DNA of 64,000 nucleotides from assembly GCA_963699305.1 (NCBI GenBank), contig OY969431.1:1364001-1428000 (forward strand), in the 5' to 3' direction. Position numbers and translations under genes: made by a program. A model generated the notes under the pieces. That model did no database searches, was not told the origin of the DNA, and worked only from the letters and a program-made list of their open reading frames with translations. The stretch is from JBGQAS01 sp963699305. GTDB lineage: Bacteria > Chloroflexota > Anaerolineae > Anaerolineales > Anaerolineaceae. Shown in pieces: positions 9,053 to 16,935 of the stretch (position 1 is its first letter; each line of letters opens with the position of its first letter).

Positions 9053-9082
9053 TTGACTAACCATAAAAATATATGGTAATAT
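9053..9082 (+). promoter_or_regulatory. Promoter of infC-rpmI-rplT
   Basis: TTGACT (9053-9058) and TAATAT (9077-9082) are separated by 18 bases. The predicted start near 9090 gives an infC leader of about 50 bases. Confidence 0.65.
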
Positions 9083-9139
9083 CTTTCCAATAGCCATCAT
9101 GCACGATGCATGATCTCAAACACTCAGGAGGAGCAGACT

Positions 9140-9730
9140 ATCAGTACTCAAAATTTTCGAGTCAATGAAGGAATCCGGACGCCGCAAGTATATCTGATCG
9201 GACCCACCGGGGATAATGTCGGGGTCGTAACAATTGAACAAGCATTAAAAATAGCCCGCGAGGCGGAGCTCGATCTGGTTGAAGTTGCACCAGACCGCAC
9301 TCCACCGGTATGCCGCGTCCTGGATTTTGGCAAGTTCCTGTACGAACGCACCAAGAAAGAGCGTGAAGCGCGCAAGGCGCAAACTAAGATCGAAATCAAG
9401 GAAATACGCTTACGCCCCAAAACGAACGAGGCACATCGCGGGTTTAAAGTGGATGATGCCCGGCGGTGGTTGAAGACTGGCAATAAAGTTCGTGTCACCA
9501 TTCGCTTCCGCGGCCGCGAAATTGATTACCCGGAGATTGCCCTTGAGGATCTGCGGGAAATTGCCAAGGATCTTGAGGATATGGCGACCATCGAACAACC
9601 CCCTGCTCTCGAAGGGAAGAACATGAGCCTGCTCCTGACGCCCAATAAACCTGGCAAGAAAAAAACCGGTGCCGAGAAACCTGGGGAAGAAAAAACAGCA
9701 GAAAAAGCTGAAAGCGCTCCTGCAGCCTAA
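9140..9730 (+). CDS. infC: Translation initiation factor IF-3, probable AUC start
   Basis: The 196-residue protein has the IF-3 N domain (FRVNEGIRTPQVYLIGPTGDN), the Lys-rich linker and the C domain (KEIRLRPKTNEAHRGFKV, then VTIRFRGRE), plus a Lys/Glu/Ala-rich tail of about 30 residues. The start is unusual. AGGAGG (9126-9131) lies 8 bases before ATC at 9140, which opens ISTQNFRVNEG. The in-frame ATG at 9110 has no binding site and would add ten residues that swallow that AGGAGG. E. coli infC uses AUU, through which IF-3 represses itself; the same logic probably applies here. The gene leads the conserved infC-rpmI-rplT operon. Confidence 0.93.
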   Translation: MSTQNFRVNEGIRTPQVYLIGPTGDNVGVVTIEQALKIAREAELDLVEVAPDRTPPVCRVLDFGKFLYERTKKEREARKAQTKIEIKEIRLRPKTNEAHRGFKVDDARRWLKTGNKVRVTIRFRGREIDYPEIALEDLREIAKDLEDMATIEQPPALEGKNMSLLLTPNKPGKKKTGAEKPGEEKTAEKAESAPAA

Positions 9731-9812
9731 GCTTCCTAGCAATTGCATATTTTCTGTTATAATTGGCGACTGCTCTTAAAGCAGTTCGCTAATTATTTTA
9801 AGGAGTACCACT

Positions 9813-10040
9813 GTGTCAAGAAAGATTAGGACTGGCAAGACAAAATTGAAGACCCATAAAGCAACCTCCAAACGGTTTCGCCTGACCGGGTCGGGCACGC
9901 TGGTGCGGACCAAGATCGGCAAAGGTCATCTGCGCCGCAAGACTTCCAAACGGACCAAGGCATTGTTGCCTGAAATGATCCCCGTGGAAGGTAAAAATAT
10001 CGTCAGGCGTGTCAAACGGCTGGATCCCAACCTGGGATAA
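9813..10040 (+). CDS. rpmI: Ribosomal protein bL35
   Basis: The 75-residue basic protein matches bL35 throughout: KLKTHKATSKRFRLTGSGTL, then KGHLRRKTSKRTKA and a C-terminal VKRLDPNL. It starts with GTG at 9813, preceded by AAGGAG. A small hairpin (ACTGC/GCAGT) sits in the intergenic region after infC, close to a TATAAT-like box without a good -35. It belongs to the large ribosomal subunit. Confidence 0.96.
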   Translation: MSRKIRTGKTKLKTHKATSKRFRLTGSGTLVRTKIGKGHLRRKTSKRTKALLPEMIPVEGKNIVRRVKRLDPNLG

Positions 10041-10132
10041 ACGCCGCGTTCGCAACATGATTAGTGCGGCTGTTGGGTGCGTGCAACAAGTGAAATTTCA
10101 CTGGCGCCCATGGGTTCGCAAAGGAGTAAAGC

Positions 10133-10480
10133 ATGGCTCGTGTAAAGGGTGGTCCTCACGGACACCTGAGACATAAAAAATTATTGAAGAGGGCACGTGG
10201 ATTTTCCATGTCACGGCATTTATTAATTCGCCGTGCCAATGAAGCCCTTCTTAAAAGCCTCTGGTATTCGACACGTGACCGCAAGGTCCGTCGACGTGAT
10301 TTACGCAAATTATGGATCATGCGCATCAATGCCGCTGCCCGAATCAACGGGATCAGCTACAGTAAATTGATCCATGGGATGAAAGTTGCCAATATCATTC
10401 TTAATCGGAAAATGCTTGCCGATTTGGCAGTACGGGATCCCAAAGCTTTTGAAGCCGTTGTAGAAAAATCCAAAGTCTAA
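10133..10480 (+). CDS. rplT: Ribosomal protein bL20
   Basis: The 115-residue protein shows the bL20 pattern: MARVKGGPHGHLRHKKLLKRARGF, the RDRKVRRRDLRKLWIMRINAAAR segment and the NRKMLADLAV C-terminal domain. AAGGAG precedes the start. bL20 is an early 23S rRNA assembly protein and in several bacteria represses its own operon by binding the leader; the 92-base rpmI-rplT gap contains short inverted repeats but no clear rRNA mimic. The gene ends just before a strong terminator. Confidence 0.97.
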   Translation: MARVKGGPHGHLRHKKLLKRARGFSMSRHLLIRRANEALLKSLWYSTRDRKVRRRDLRKLWIMRINAAARINGISYSKLIHGMKVANIILNRKMLADLAVRDPKAFEAVVEKSKV

Positions 10481-10495
10481 TTATCATGACGCTTT

Positions 10496-10530
10496 ACAGG
10501 ATAGCAGCATGCTGCTATCCTGTTTTTTTT
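10496..10530 (+). terminator. Intrinsic terminator of infC-rpmI-rplT
   Basis: A 12-bp stem (ACAGGATAGCAG / CTGCTATCCTGT) with loop CATG is followed by a run of eight T residues, 15 bases after the rplT stop. Confidence 0.93.
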
Positions 10531-10549
10531 ATATAATTACATCAGGTGG

Positions 10550-11128
10550 ATGATGACTGAATCCAACCCATGTTTCCCGTTATCCAATAATTCCCAACTT
10601 GAAATATTGTTGGGTGATATTACCTTGGAGAAAGTCGATGCCATCGTGAATGCTGCCAATAGTCACCTGGCACACAGGGGTGGAGTGGCAGGAGCAATAG
10701 TCCGTGTAGGTGGAAATATCATTCAAGATGAAAGTGATACCTGGGTCAAAGAACATGGTCCCATTTCGAATGCCAAACCCGCATACACCACTGGCGGCAG
10801 GCTGCAATGTAGATTTGTCATCCACGCAGTTGGTCCCGTTTGGGGTAAAGGAGATGAAGACCGAAAACTCACCGAATCCATTCAAGGCAGTCTCGATCTC
10901 GCAGAGCAATTAAACCTGCGCTCCATTTCATTTCCTGCCATTTCCACCGGAATATTTGGTTTTCCCAGGGAACGAGCAGCAACGGTGATCCTGGATGCAT
11001 TCAAGAAATTTTTTGAAATGCATCAGTCGACTTCATTGAATACAATCCGAATTGTATTATTCGATGAAACCAGTCTCCATGCTTTCATGAAGGCTGCCAA
11101 TTCAATTTTCAAAAAAGAGAGTAAATGA
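10550..11128 (+). CDS. Macrodomain protein (ADP-ribose / O-acetyl-ADP-ribose hydrolase type)
   Basis: This 192-residue single macrodomain shows GDITLEKVDAIVNAANSHLAHRGGVAGAI, then VIHAVGPVWG and SISFPAISTGIFGFPRERAA: the Asn and Gly-rich loops that bind ADP-ribose in MacroD-type enzymes. Such proteins remove ADP-ribose from proteins or nucleic acids, or hydrolyse O-acetyl-ADP-ribose. The reaction here is inferred from family only. Either of two adjacent ATG codons (10550, 10553) could start it after AGGTGG. Its stop overlaps the next start by 4 bases (ATGA), so it is translationally coupled to an RNA methyltransferase gene. Confidence 0.88.
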   Translation: MMTESNPCFPLSNNSQLEILLGDITLEKVDAIVNAANSHLAHRGGVAGAIVRVGGNIIQDESDTWVKEHGPISNAKPAYTTGGRLQCRFVIHAVGPVWGKGDEDRKLTESIQGSLDLAEQLNLRSISFPAISTGIFGFPRERAATVILDAFKKFFEMHQSTSLNTIRIVLFDETSLHAFMKAANSIFKKESK

Positions 11129-11910
11129 TCACCTCCCCTCACAACCCAAAAATCCAAAACATTCGTGAGTTGTTGGCACAAAAACGCGCACGGGAAAACG
11201 AACAAGCTTTTGCCGTGGAAGGGGTCAGACTTCTTGAAGAAGCAATCCGAGCCCTGTGGTTTCCAAAGCTTGTGGTTTTTTCATCCAACCTATCCGAGCG
11301 AGGGCAAGTGCTCATCCGGGAATTGCAGGAAAAAAGGATCGATTGCGAAGAAATCCCGGAAACGCTCATGCAATCTCTATCCGCTACAGATCATTCACAG
11401 GGTGTTCTTGGTATCGTTAATTTTAAAGAAATCTCATTATCCAAATCGTTGGATTTTATTTTGATCCTGGATAACCTGCGTGACCCTGGAAACCTCGGAA
11501 CCATCCTCCGTTCGGCAGTATCCAATGGGGTACAGGCAGTTTTTTTAACTCCCGGAACTACGGATGTGTATGCCCCAAAAGTGGTGCGAGCCGGGATGGG
11601 TGCCCATTTTCGTGTACCCATTCGCATGATGGATTGGACAGCCATCGAACAGTTATGTCATCAAGCGGTGAAACCCTCCGTGAAAATCCTCGCATCCGAT
11701 GCGGAGCGCGGTGAACCCGCCTGGAAAACCAATATGCGCAATCCGGTGGCAATAATAATCGGTGGTGAAGCAGAGGGAATTTCCAAAGAAGGTTCAAAGG
11801 TCTGTGATGGGTATGTTACCATTCCCATGCCGGGGAAAATGGAATCGCTCAACGCATCCATGGCTGCGAGCATTTTAATGTATGAAACTGTTCGGCAGAG
11901 GTCATCATGA
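11125..11910 (+). CDS. TrmH/SpoU-family rRNA 2'-O-methyltransferase
   Basis: The 261-residue protein has the RNA-binding substrate domain (ITSPHNPKIQNIRELLAQKRARENEQAFAVEG split over the first 35 residues) and the SPOUT knot: motif 1 NLRDPGNLGTILRSA, motif 2 IIIGGEAEGIS and motif 3 IPMPGKMESLNASMAASILMYE. SpoU enzymes transfer a methyl group from SAM to a ribose 2'-OH of rRNA or tRNA. The arrangement resembles the 23S rRNA G2251/G2553-type TrmH-like proteins; the exact target is unknown. Overlaps of 4 bases on both sides place it in the middle of a three-gene operon. Confidence 0.88.
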   Translation: MITSPHNPKIQNIRELLAQKRARENEQAFAVEGVRLLEEAIRALWFPKLVVFSSNLSERGQVLIRELQEKRIDCEEIPETLMQSLSATDHSQGVLGIVNFKEISLSKSLDFILILDNLRDPGNLGTILRSAVSNGVQAVFLTPGTTDVYAPKVVRAGMGAHFRVPIRMMDWTAIEQLCHQAVKPSVKILASDAERGEPAWKTNMRNPVAIIIGGEAEGISKEGSKVCDGYVTIPMPGKMESLNASMAASILMYETVRQRSS

Positions 11911-13115
11911 AAATTCGGTCGATCACCTGTTTTTTTGATCCCACAGCAAGGGGATCATCGAAGATATTAAAAAACCTCCAAAAATTAGTCGTCTCCGCAA
12001 AGGAAATTTTCGATTCCAAAGGGATCGAGGTTCAGACTTCGCGCCTGGCGACCATACCTTTCCCAAAATATGGAGTGAAATCCAATCAATTACTGGAAAT
12101 GATCAAATCGTTGGAAGAAGGAATCTTGAAGTCAGGTTTTTCTTACTTGTCCGTTGGACACGCCTCACCAAAATTGCCTGAATTCTACGAGCTCATTTTT
12201 CCCATTCTGCATTCGACCGAAAGCACATTTTGCTCGGGCAAATTGCTTCGGACAAAAAAAGAAATATCCATTTTTGCAGTGAAAGCATGCGCAAGGATAA
12301 TCCAAGAAGTCTCTACAATCTCCCCAGATGGATTTGCGAATTGCAGGTTTGCTGCCATCGCCAACGTCAAACCCTTTTGTCCATTTTTCCCTTCTGCATA
12401 TTCCAAGGGAAGTGAACCAGGTTTCGCTCTAGCACTGGAAAGCGCCGATCTGGCGGTGAGTGCTTTCGAGAATGCGGAAACTCTCGATCAGGCACATGAC
12501 AGTTACATAACATCATTGGAAGAAAATGCCCATCGACTGGAGAAAGTCTCACGAAAGCTTGAATCCCTACACGGTATACGATTCCACGGACTGGATTTTT
12601 CCACCGCCCCCTTCCCAGCCGACAACTGCTCAGCAGGGCTGGCAATGGAACGCATTTCCGGTACGAAATTGGCTGGGGCAGGAACCCTGGCTGCGGCAGC
12701 GTTTATCGCCAGCATCCTTTCCTCCGGCAGCTGGGAAAAAGTGGGGTTCAACGGATTGATGCTGCCCGTCCTGGAGGATTCTATCCTTGCCAAGCGTGCC
12801 GCAGAAGGGACTTTGACAATCAATGACTTATTGATGGTATCTGCAGTGTGTGGGACAGGTTTGGATACCGTGCCACTGGCAGGCGATGTTCCCCTCGAGG
12901 ACCTTGAAAGACTGCTCACGGATATTGCTGCACTTTCCGCGCGGTTAACGAAACCTCTAACAGCACGTTTAATGCCCATCCCTGGAAAGAAAGCTGGAGA
13001 TGCAACGAAGTTTACTTTCGATTACTTCGCTAATAGCAAGGTCATGAAATTTCAGAGGTCAAAAGTGGAAGGACTTCTGAGAACAAGTGACTTTGTCCCT
13101 CTCACTCCCCGGTAA
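11907..13115 (+). CDS. DUF711 (UPF0210) family protein
   Basis: The 402-residue protein matches the DUF711 family, which is structurally related to pyruvate-formate-lyase-like barrels but lacks a described reaction. Visible family stretches are the N-terminal MKIRSITCFF, the central GFALALESADLAVSAF, the HGLDFSTAPFP motif, and the C-terminal NGLMLPVLEDS, CGTGLDTVPLAGD and PLTARLMPIPGKKAGD. It starts inside the stop of the methyltransferase gene (ATGA overlap), so it should be co-translated with it. No function is assigned; co-occurrence with a macrodomain gene is noted but unexplained. Confidence 0.85.
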   Translation: MKIRSITCFFDPTARGSSKILKNLQKLVVSAKEIFDSKGIEVQTSRLATIPFPKYGVKSNQLLEMIKSLEEGILKSGFSYLSVGHASPKLPEFYELIFPILHSTESTFCSGKLLRTKKEISIFAVKACARIIQEVSTISPDGFANCRFAAIANVKPFCPFFPSAYSKGSEPGFALALESADLAVSAFENAETLDQAHDSYITSLEENAHRLEKVSRKLESLHGIRFHGLDFSTAPFPADNCSAGLAMERISGTKLAGAGTLAAAAFIASILSSGSWEKVGFNGLMLPVLEDSILAKRAAEGTLTINDLLMVSAVCGTGLDTVPLAGDVPLEDLERLLTDIAALSARLTKPLTARLMPIPGKKAGDATKFTFDYFANSKVMKFQRSKVEGLLRTSDFVPLTPR

Positions 13116-13137
13116 ATCGCACGTCTTCAGGATTGTG

Positions 13138-13857
13138 TTATCGAATCTTCTTGAAATTTATCAAAATCAAGTTGCGTTTGCAATCTGCATAAGTGTTGAA
13201 GAAGATGGTGTCTGAAAGCGGTTGCTGGGTCACATCCTCGAGCCTTATCCAAAAAGCGTTATTGAGAGCAAGCGGAACATTCCCCAGAGTAAATTCATAC
13301 CCGGAGATCCCATAACTCGGCGCTATCCCTGTGACAGTGATGCGCTCATCCAGCCTGACACCGCTGACCGTTCCACCCGCGCGAACGATCAAACCCTTAA
13401 CCGCTGCCCCCTGCATATCGGTCACCCTGCCACCCACACCCATCCACTCGCAGGCTTTACCGCTACGGAACAACGAACCGGCAACTCCTGCAGGCTGACC
13501 TTCCAAAATATATGAGTAACCTCCCTGTGGAGTTGGAAGTGAATTGGATACCACATCGGTATTTTGTGGATTCGCCGATTGCGTCGATGCGATACTTCCC
13601 GCCCAGGATGTAGGAGTCCAGGTGGCAGGCAGCGAGCGCATGGTAGGGGTTAGCGTTGGCAATTCAATGAATGACGGCAGGCTTGGTGCCCGAAAGGGAT
13701 TCATGGAAGAATTGGGATTAATGAAAATGGTGCCAATTATATAAAGAGAGATCACTATCAAAATGAGAATGAGAAGAGTGAAAATATCGAGTGGTTTAAT
13801 CTTGTAACCATCTCCCCCCAACAATTGGAATTTCTTTTTCACTCGCTCCTCCCTCAC
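13138..13857 (-). CDS. Membrane-anchored protein with C-terminal beta-sandwich-like domain, unknown function
   Basis: The 239-residue protein has a short cytoplasmic N-terminus, one membrane segment at about residues 25-47 (FTLLILILIVISLYIIGTIF), a Pro/Thr/Ser linker (about 50-110), and an extracytoplasmic domain starting near GKACEWMGVGGRVTDMQG. The 'GGRVTDMQGAAVKGLIV' wording is like carboxypeptidase-regulatory (CarboxypepD_reg) repeats. Two Cys (in KACEW and ADCKRN) could form a disulfide. It lies 11 bases downstream of the foldase lipoprotein gene, so both are probably one transcript. I do not recognise a specific family. Confidence 0.7.
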   Translation of the reverse strand: MREERVKKKFQLLGGDGYKIKPLDIFTLLILILIVISLYIIGTIFINPNSSMNPFRAPSLPSFIELPTLTPTMRSLPATWTPTSWAGSIASTQSANPQNTDVVSNSLPTPQGGYSYILEGQPAGVAGSLFRSGKACEWMGVGGRVTDMQGAAVKGLIVRAGGTVSGVRLDERITVTGIAPSYGISGYEFTLGNVPLALNNAFWIRLEDVTQQPLSDTIFFNTYADCKRNLILINFKKIR

Positions 13858-13868
13858 CTATCCTGTTG

Positions 13869-14765
13869 TCAGGGTAAATAGATTTCTATCGTACTTTTTG
13901 CCTTCTGTTGTTCCAGCCAATTCAACAACGCCAACCGCTGCAGTGCTTGTCGGGCATCTGCTGCCAGTGGGTGCGCAGGATCCCGTTCGATCACTTTGAG
14001 GATGTGATAGCCAAAATCCGTATGGATCAAGGAACTACTCTCACCGGGTTGCAGGGCAAAGGCAGCTTCCTCCACGGAAGGTTGTGTCAGGTAGCCTTTC
14101 GGGAACCAACTTAGGTCTCCACCGGTGAGAGGATCATATAGAAAAGCCAACGCATCAAAATTTGCACCAGCTTGAATTTGTCCCATGATCTGGTTGGCAA
14201 GTGTTTCATCCACGACCAGGATCTGGCGTGCATGCACTTGATCTGCAACTTCCGGCACCGACGCGACAATTAGATCTCGCTGCCAAACGGCTGCCATGGA
14301 GCGTTTCTCCTTTTGGAAGAATCCCGACTGGTCGTATCCATTTTCATTCATCCATGTTTGCAGTGCATTTTCGCCCCCAACCTGCGCTTCCAAATCTGCG
14401 ATATGAGAGTGAACATCCGCATCACTGACTTGATGCCCTGCTGCGATAGCACTTTGGGCAAGCAAAAATTCCGAAATGAGATTATCGAGGACAAGAGTGC
14501 GTGCTTGTTCGCCGGAATATTCCTTTCCGAGATCCGCAGCAGCGGCCTGGAACTGTTGAAGCTGTGCTTGATATTCCGAAAGCCAGATCCCTTCCCCATT
14601 CACCCTTGCTGCCAGTGGTTGTTCTGTGGGAGTAGGTGTCGATGGAACAGCGGTTTGTCCGCTGAGTGTTGGAGTAGAACCCACAGGACTCACAACATTG
14701 CATCCTGTTAGTGCGCCTGCGATGATGAAAATAAAGAAAAAGGGAAGTTGTCGTCGGTGTAACAT
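13869..14765 (-). CDS. Parvulin-type peptidylprolyl isomerase lipoprotein (PrsA/SurA-like)
   Basis: The 298-residue protein starts with a lipoprotein signal (lipobox LTGC at about residues 19-22), a Thr/Pro linker, a SurA_N-like helical region (VNGEGIWLSEYQAQLQQF onward) and a parvulin domain: ARQILVVDETLANQIMGQ, then GGDLSWFPKGYLTQPSVEEAAF and TDFGYHILKVIE. PrsA-like foldases assist folding of exported proteins on the outer face of the membrane. The next gene (13138-13857) follows by 11 bases. A TATAAT box (minus strand, 14772-14777) sits right before the start but its -35 is weak. It lies just beyond the groL terminator. Confidence 0.87.
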   Translation of the reverse strand: MLHRRQLPFFFIFIIAGALTGCNVVSPVGSTPTLSGQTAVPSTPTPTEQPLAARVNGEGIWLSEYQAQLQQFQAAAADLGKEYSGEQARTLVLDNLISEFLLAQSAIAAGHQVSDADVHSHIADLEAQVGGENALQTWMNENGYDQSGFFQKEKRSMAAVWQRDLIVASVPEVADQVHARQILVVDETLANQIMGQIQAGANFDALAFLYDPLTGGDLSWFPKGYLTQPSVEEAAFALQPGESSSLIHTDFGYHILKVIERDPAHPLAADARQALQRLALLNWLEQQKAKSTIEIYLP

Positions 14766-14797
14766 TGAAAATGATTATACACGAATCCTTAATACAA

Positions 14798-14827
14798 GAA
14801 TCGGCTGCGGAATTCCGCAGCCGATTC
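14798..14827 (-). terminator. Terminator of groSL
   Basis: A perfect 30-base palindrome (GAATCGGCTGCGGAA and its complement) begins 9 bases after the groL stop on the minus strand and is followed by TTGTATT. It fits an intrinsic terminator with a weak T tract. Confidence 0.75.
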
Positions 14828-14835
14828 GAAAGATT

Positions 14836-16467
14836 TTAGTATTCAGGGGGCGGCATGGGTGCCGGTTTTTCCTTTTCAGGAACATCGGTTATCAATGCTT
14901 CGGTTGTAAGGATCATGGCTGCGATCGAGGCTGCATTTTCCAACGCACCCTTGGTCACTTTAGCGGGATCGGTCACACCGCTCTTGACCATATCCACGAA
15001 GACTTCCTTCATCACATCGTAACCGATGTTGGGATTCTTCTTGGCTTTTTGTTCGGCGCGGATCTTCTCGACGATTACGGACCCTTCCTTGCCGGCATTC
15101 TCTGCAATCTTGCGCATGGGAACCTCAAGAGCTTTACGGACGATGTTAACGCCAATTTGCTCATCTTCATATTCCATTTTGAGGTCATTGAGTATGTCCA
15201 TGCAATTGATCAAAGCAACACCACCTCCGGGCACGATGCCTTTTTCAACGGAAGCGCGGGCTGCTGAAAGTGCATCTTCGACGCGGTGTTTCTTTTCCTT
15301 GAGTTCGGTTTCGGTAGCAGCACCAACCTTGATGATGGCAACCCCACCGGAAAGCTTGGCAAGTCGTTCCTGGAGTTTTTCGCGGTCATAGTCGCTGGTG
15401 GTATTCTCAACTTCGACTTTGATCTGTTCAATGCGACCTTTGATCTCTTTTGCATCACCCTTGCCACCAACGATGGTCGTGTTGTCCTTATCGGATTCCA
15501 CTTTTTCAGCCTTACCAAGGTCAGCAATCACCACGGTTTCCAATTTGCGACCGGTTTCTTCGGAAATAACCTGGGCACCGGTCAACTTGGCAATATCTTC
15601 CATCATGGCTTTGCGGCGATCACCAAAACCGGGAGCTTTGACTGCCAGCACGTTCAGCATGCCGCGTAGCTTGTTCAACACGAGGGTTGCCAGTGCTTCG
15701 CCATCGATATCTTCGGCGATGATGACCAATTCGCGCTTGCCAATCTGGACCAATTTTTCAAGGATCGGAACGATATCCTGGGCTGCGGAAATTTTCTTAT
15801 CGTAGATCAGGAGATAAGGTTCGGTGATGACAGACTTCATGTGTTCAGTATCGGTAATGAAATATGCAGAAATGTAACCGCGATCAAACTGCATACCTTC
15901 CACATATTCGGTTTCGTCTTCGATACCCTTTGATTCCTCTACAGTGACAACACCATCTTTACCAACTTTGTCCATGACTTCTGCGATCAATTCGCCGACA
16001 TGGCGATCCTGGGCAGAAATGGTTGCAACGGAAGCAATTTCTTCCTTGGTGCTGATGGCAATGGCTTTCTTTTCGATTTCTTTCGCGACAAGATCGGAGG
16101 CGGCAAGGATGCCGTGCTTGAGCATCATCGGGTTAGCGCCTGCGGAAAGGGTTTTTAACCCTTCAGTGACGATCGTATGGGCAAGCACTGTGGAAGTGGT
16201 TGTACCATCACCTGCGATATCGTTGGTTTTGGTTGCGGCTTCCTTCAGCAATTGGGCTCCCATGTTTTCAAAAGGATCCTGAAGTTCGACTTCTTTTGCC
16301 ACAGTCACGCCATCGTGGGTGACAGTGGGAGAACCGAATTTGCGATCCAAAGCCACATTGCGTCCCTTGGGGCCAAGGGTGGTGGCTACGGCATTCGCAA
16401 GGACATCAATACCGTTCTTGAGGCGACGACGAGCCTCTTCGGCAAATACAAGTTGTTTCGCTGCCAT
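14836..16467 (-). CDS. groL: Chaperonin GroEL (Hsp60)
   Basis: The 543-residue chaperonin subunit is clear throughout: MAAKQLVFAEEARRRLKNGI, the nucleotide-binding LGPKGRNVALDR and GDGTTTSTVLAH, the apical-domain region KAPGFGDRRKAMMEDIA and the C-terminal AAMILTTEALITDVPEK. The tail ends in PPPEY instead of the Gly-Met repeats of E. coli. GroEL forms the ATP-driven folding chamber capped by GroES. The gene lies 18 bases after groS and starts with ATG after AGGAG. Control is by the CIRCE/HrcA operator upstream of groS. Confidence 0.99.
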   Translation of the reverse strand: MAAKQLVFAEEARRRLKNGIDVLANAVATTLGPKGRNVALDRKFGSPTVTHDGVTVAKEVELQDPFENMGAQLLKEAATKTNDIAGDGTTTSTVLAHTIVTEGLKTLSAGANPMMLKHGILAASDLVAKEIEKKAIAISTKEEIASVATISAQDRHVGELIAEVMDKVGKDGVVTVEESKGIEDETEYVEGMQFDRGYISAYFITDTEHMKSVITEPYLLIYDKKISAAQDIVPILEKLVQIGKRELVIIAEDIDGEALATLVLNKLRGMLNVLAVKAPGFGDRRKAMMEDIAKLTGAQVISEETGRKLETVVIADLGKAEKVESDKDNTTIVGGKGDAKEIKGRIEQIKVEVENTTSDYDREKLQERLAKLSGGVAIIKVGAATETELKEKKHRVEDALSAARASVEKGIVPGGGVALINCMDILNDLKMEYEDEQIGVNIVRKALEVPMRKIAENAGKEGSVIVEKIRAEQKAKKNPNIGYDVMKEVFVDMVKSGVTDPAKVTKGALENAASIAAMILTTEALITDVPEKEKPAPMPPPEY

Positions 16468-16485
16468 ATGAGATACTCCTTAGAA

Positions 16486-16794
16486 TTATTTCTTTTTCGT
16501 CTCTTCGACGATTGCCAACAGGTCGCTCTCACGCAGGATGAGCAACTTCTTGTTATCCACCTTGATTTCCGTGCCGCTGTATTTTGCAAACAACACGGTA
16601 TCACCCGTACTCACATCCATCGGGATGCGTTTTCCGTCTTCATCGCGGTCACCAGGACCTACCGAAAGAACGGTGCCTTTTTGGGGTTTTTCTTTGGCTG
16701 TTTCAGGGAGCACGATACCACCGGCAGTAATCTCTTCCTGCTCGATGGGTTCGACGACGACCCGTCCACCCAAAGGTTTGAAATTGATTGCCAT
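16486..16794 (-). CDS. groS: Co-chaperonin GroES (Hsp10)
   Basis: The 102-residue protein has the GroES fold sequence: INFKPLGGRVVVEPIEQEE, the mobile loop (EITAGGIVLPETAKEKPQKG) and the dome region with TVLFAKYSGTEI. It caps GroEL. ATG 16794 is preceded at 5 bases by GGAGG; a GTG 12 bases upstream overlaps that site and is rejected. It is the first gene of the groSL operon. Confidence 0.98.
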   Translation of the reverse strand: MAINFKPLGGRVVVEPIEQEEITAGGIVLPETAKEKPQKGTVLSVGPGDRDEDGKRIPMDVSTGDTVLFAKYSGTEIKVDNKKLLILRESDLLAIVEETKKK

Positions 16795-16835
16795 ACGATC
16801 CTCCACAAATTAAGTTTAATTACATGAAGATTGCT

Positions 16836-16862
16836 TTAGCACTCGGTACTGTTGAGTGCTAA
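16836..16862 (-). promoter_or_regulatory. CIRCE operator (HrcA binding site)
   Basis: A perfect consensus CIRCE: TTAGCACTC (16836-16844), 9 bases, GAGTGCTAA (16854-16862), located between the -10 box and groS. HrcA binds this repeat and represses groE until heat shock. hrcA itself is not in the window. Confidence 0.98.
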
Positions 16863-16871
16863 AGCATGCAA

Positions 16872-16900
16872 ATGATACCTGTCTTTGAAAGTTACGTCAA
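16872..16900 (-). promoter_or_regulatory. Sigma-A promoter of groSL
   Basis: On the minus strand: TTGACG (16900-16895), 17-base spacer, TATCAT (16877-16872). The predicted start falls at the edge of CIRCE, so HrcA would block transcription initiation. Confidence 0.85.
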
Positions 16901-16935
16901 GAGGAAGCTTCTAATTCTTACAAAGAATTAATATT

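Noticed and set aside
9110..9139. ATG 9110 as the infC start
   Set aside because: It has no ribosome binding site and would place the AGGAGG sequence inside the coding region, while ATC 9140 is ideally spaced from it.
9743..9763. TTGCAT and TATAAT before rpmI as a promoter
   Set aside because: The boxes are 9 bases apart. The -10 match alone is not enough.
14798..14827. The perfect 30-base palindrome as an operator for the foldase gene
   Set aside because: Its place 9 bases after the groL stop and the T-rich follow-up fit a terminator better.
15026..15805. Long open frames on the plus strand across groL
   Set aside because: They lie wholly opposite a certain groL gene, carry no recognisable domain and have no ribosome binding sites; they are codon-bias shadows.
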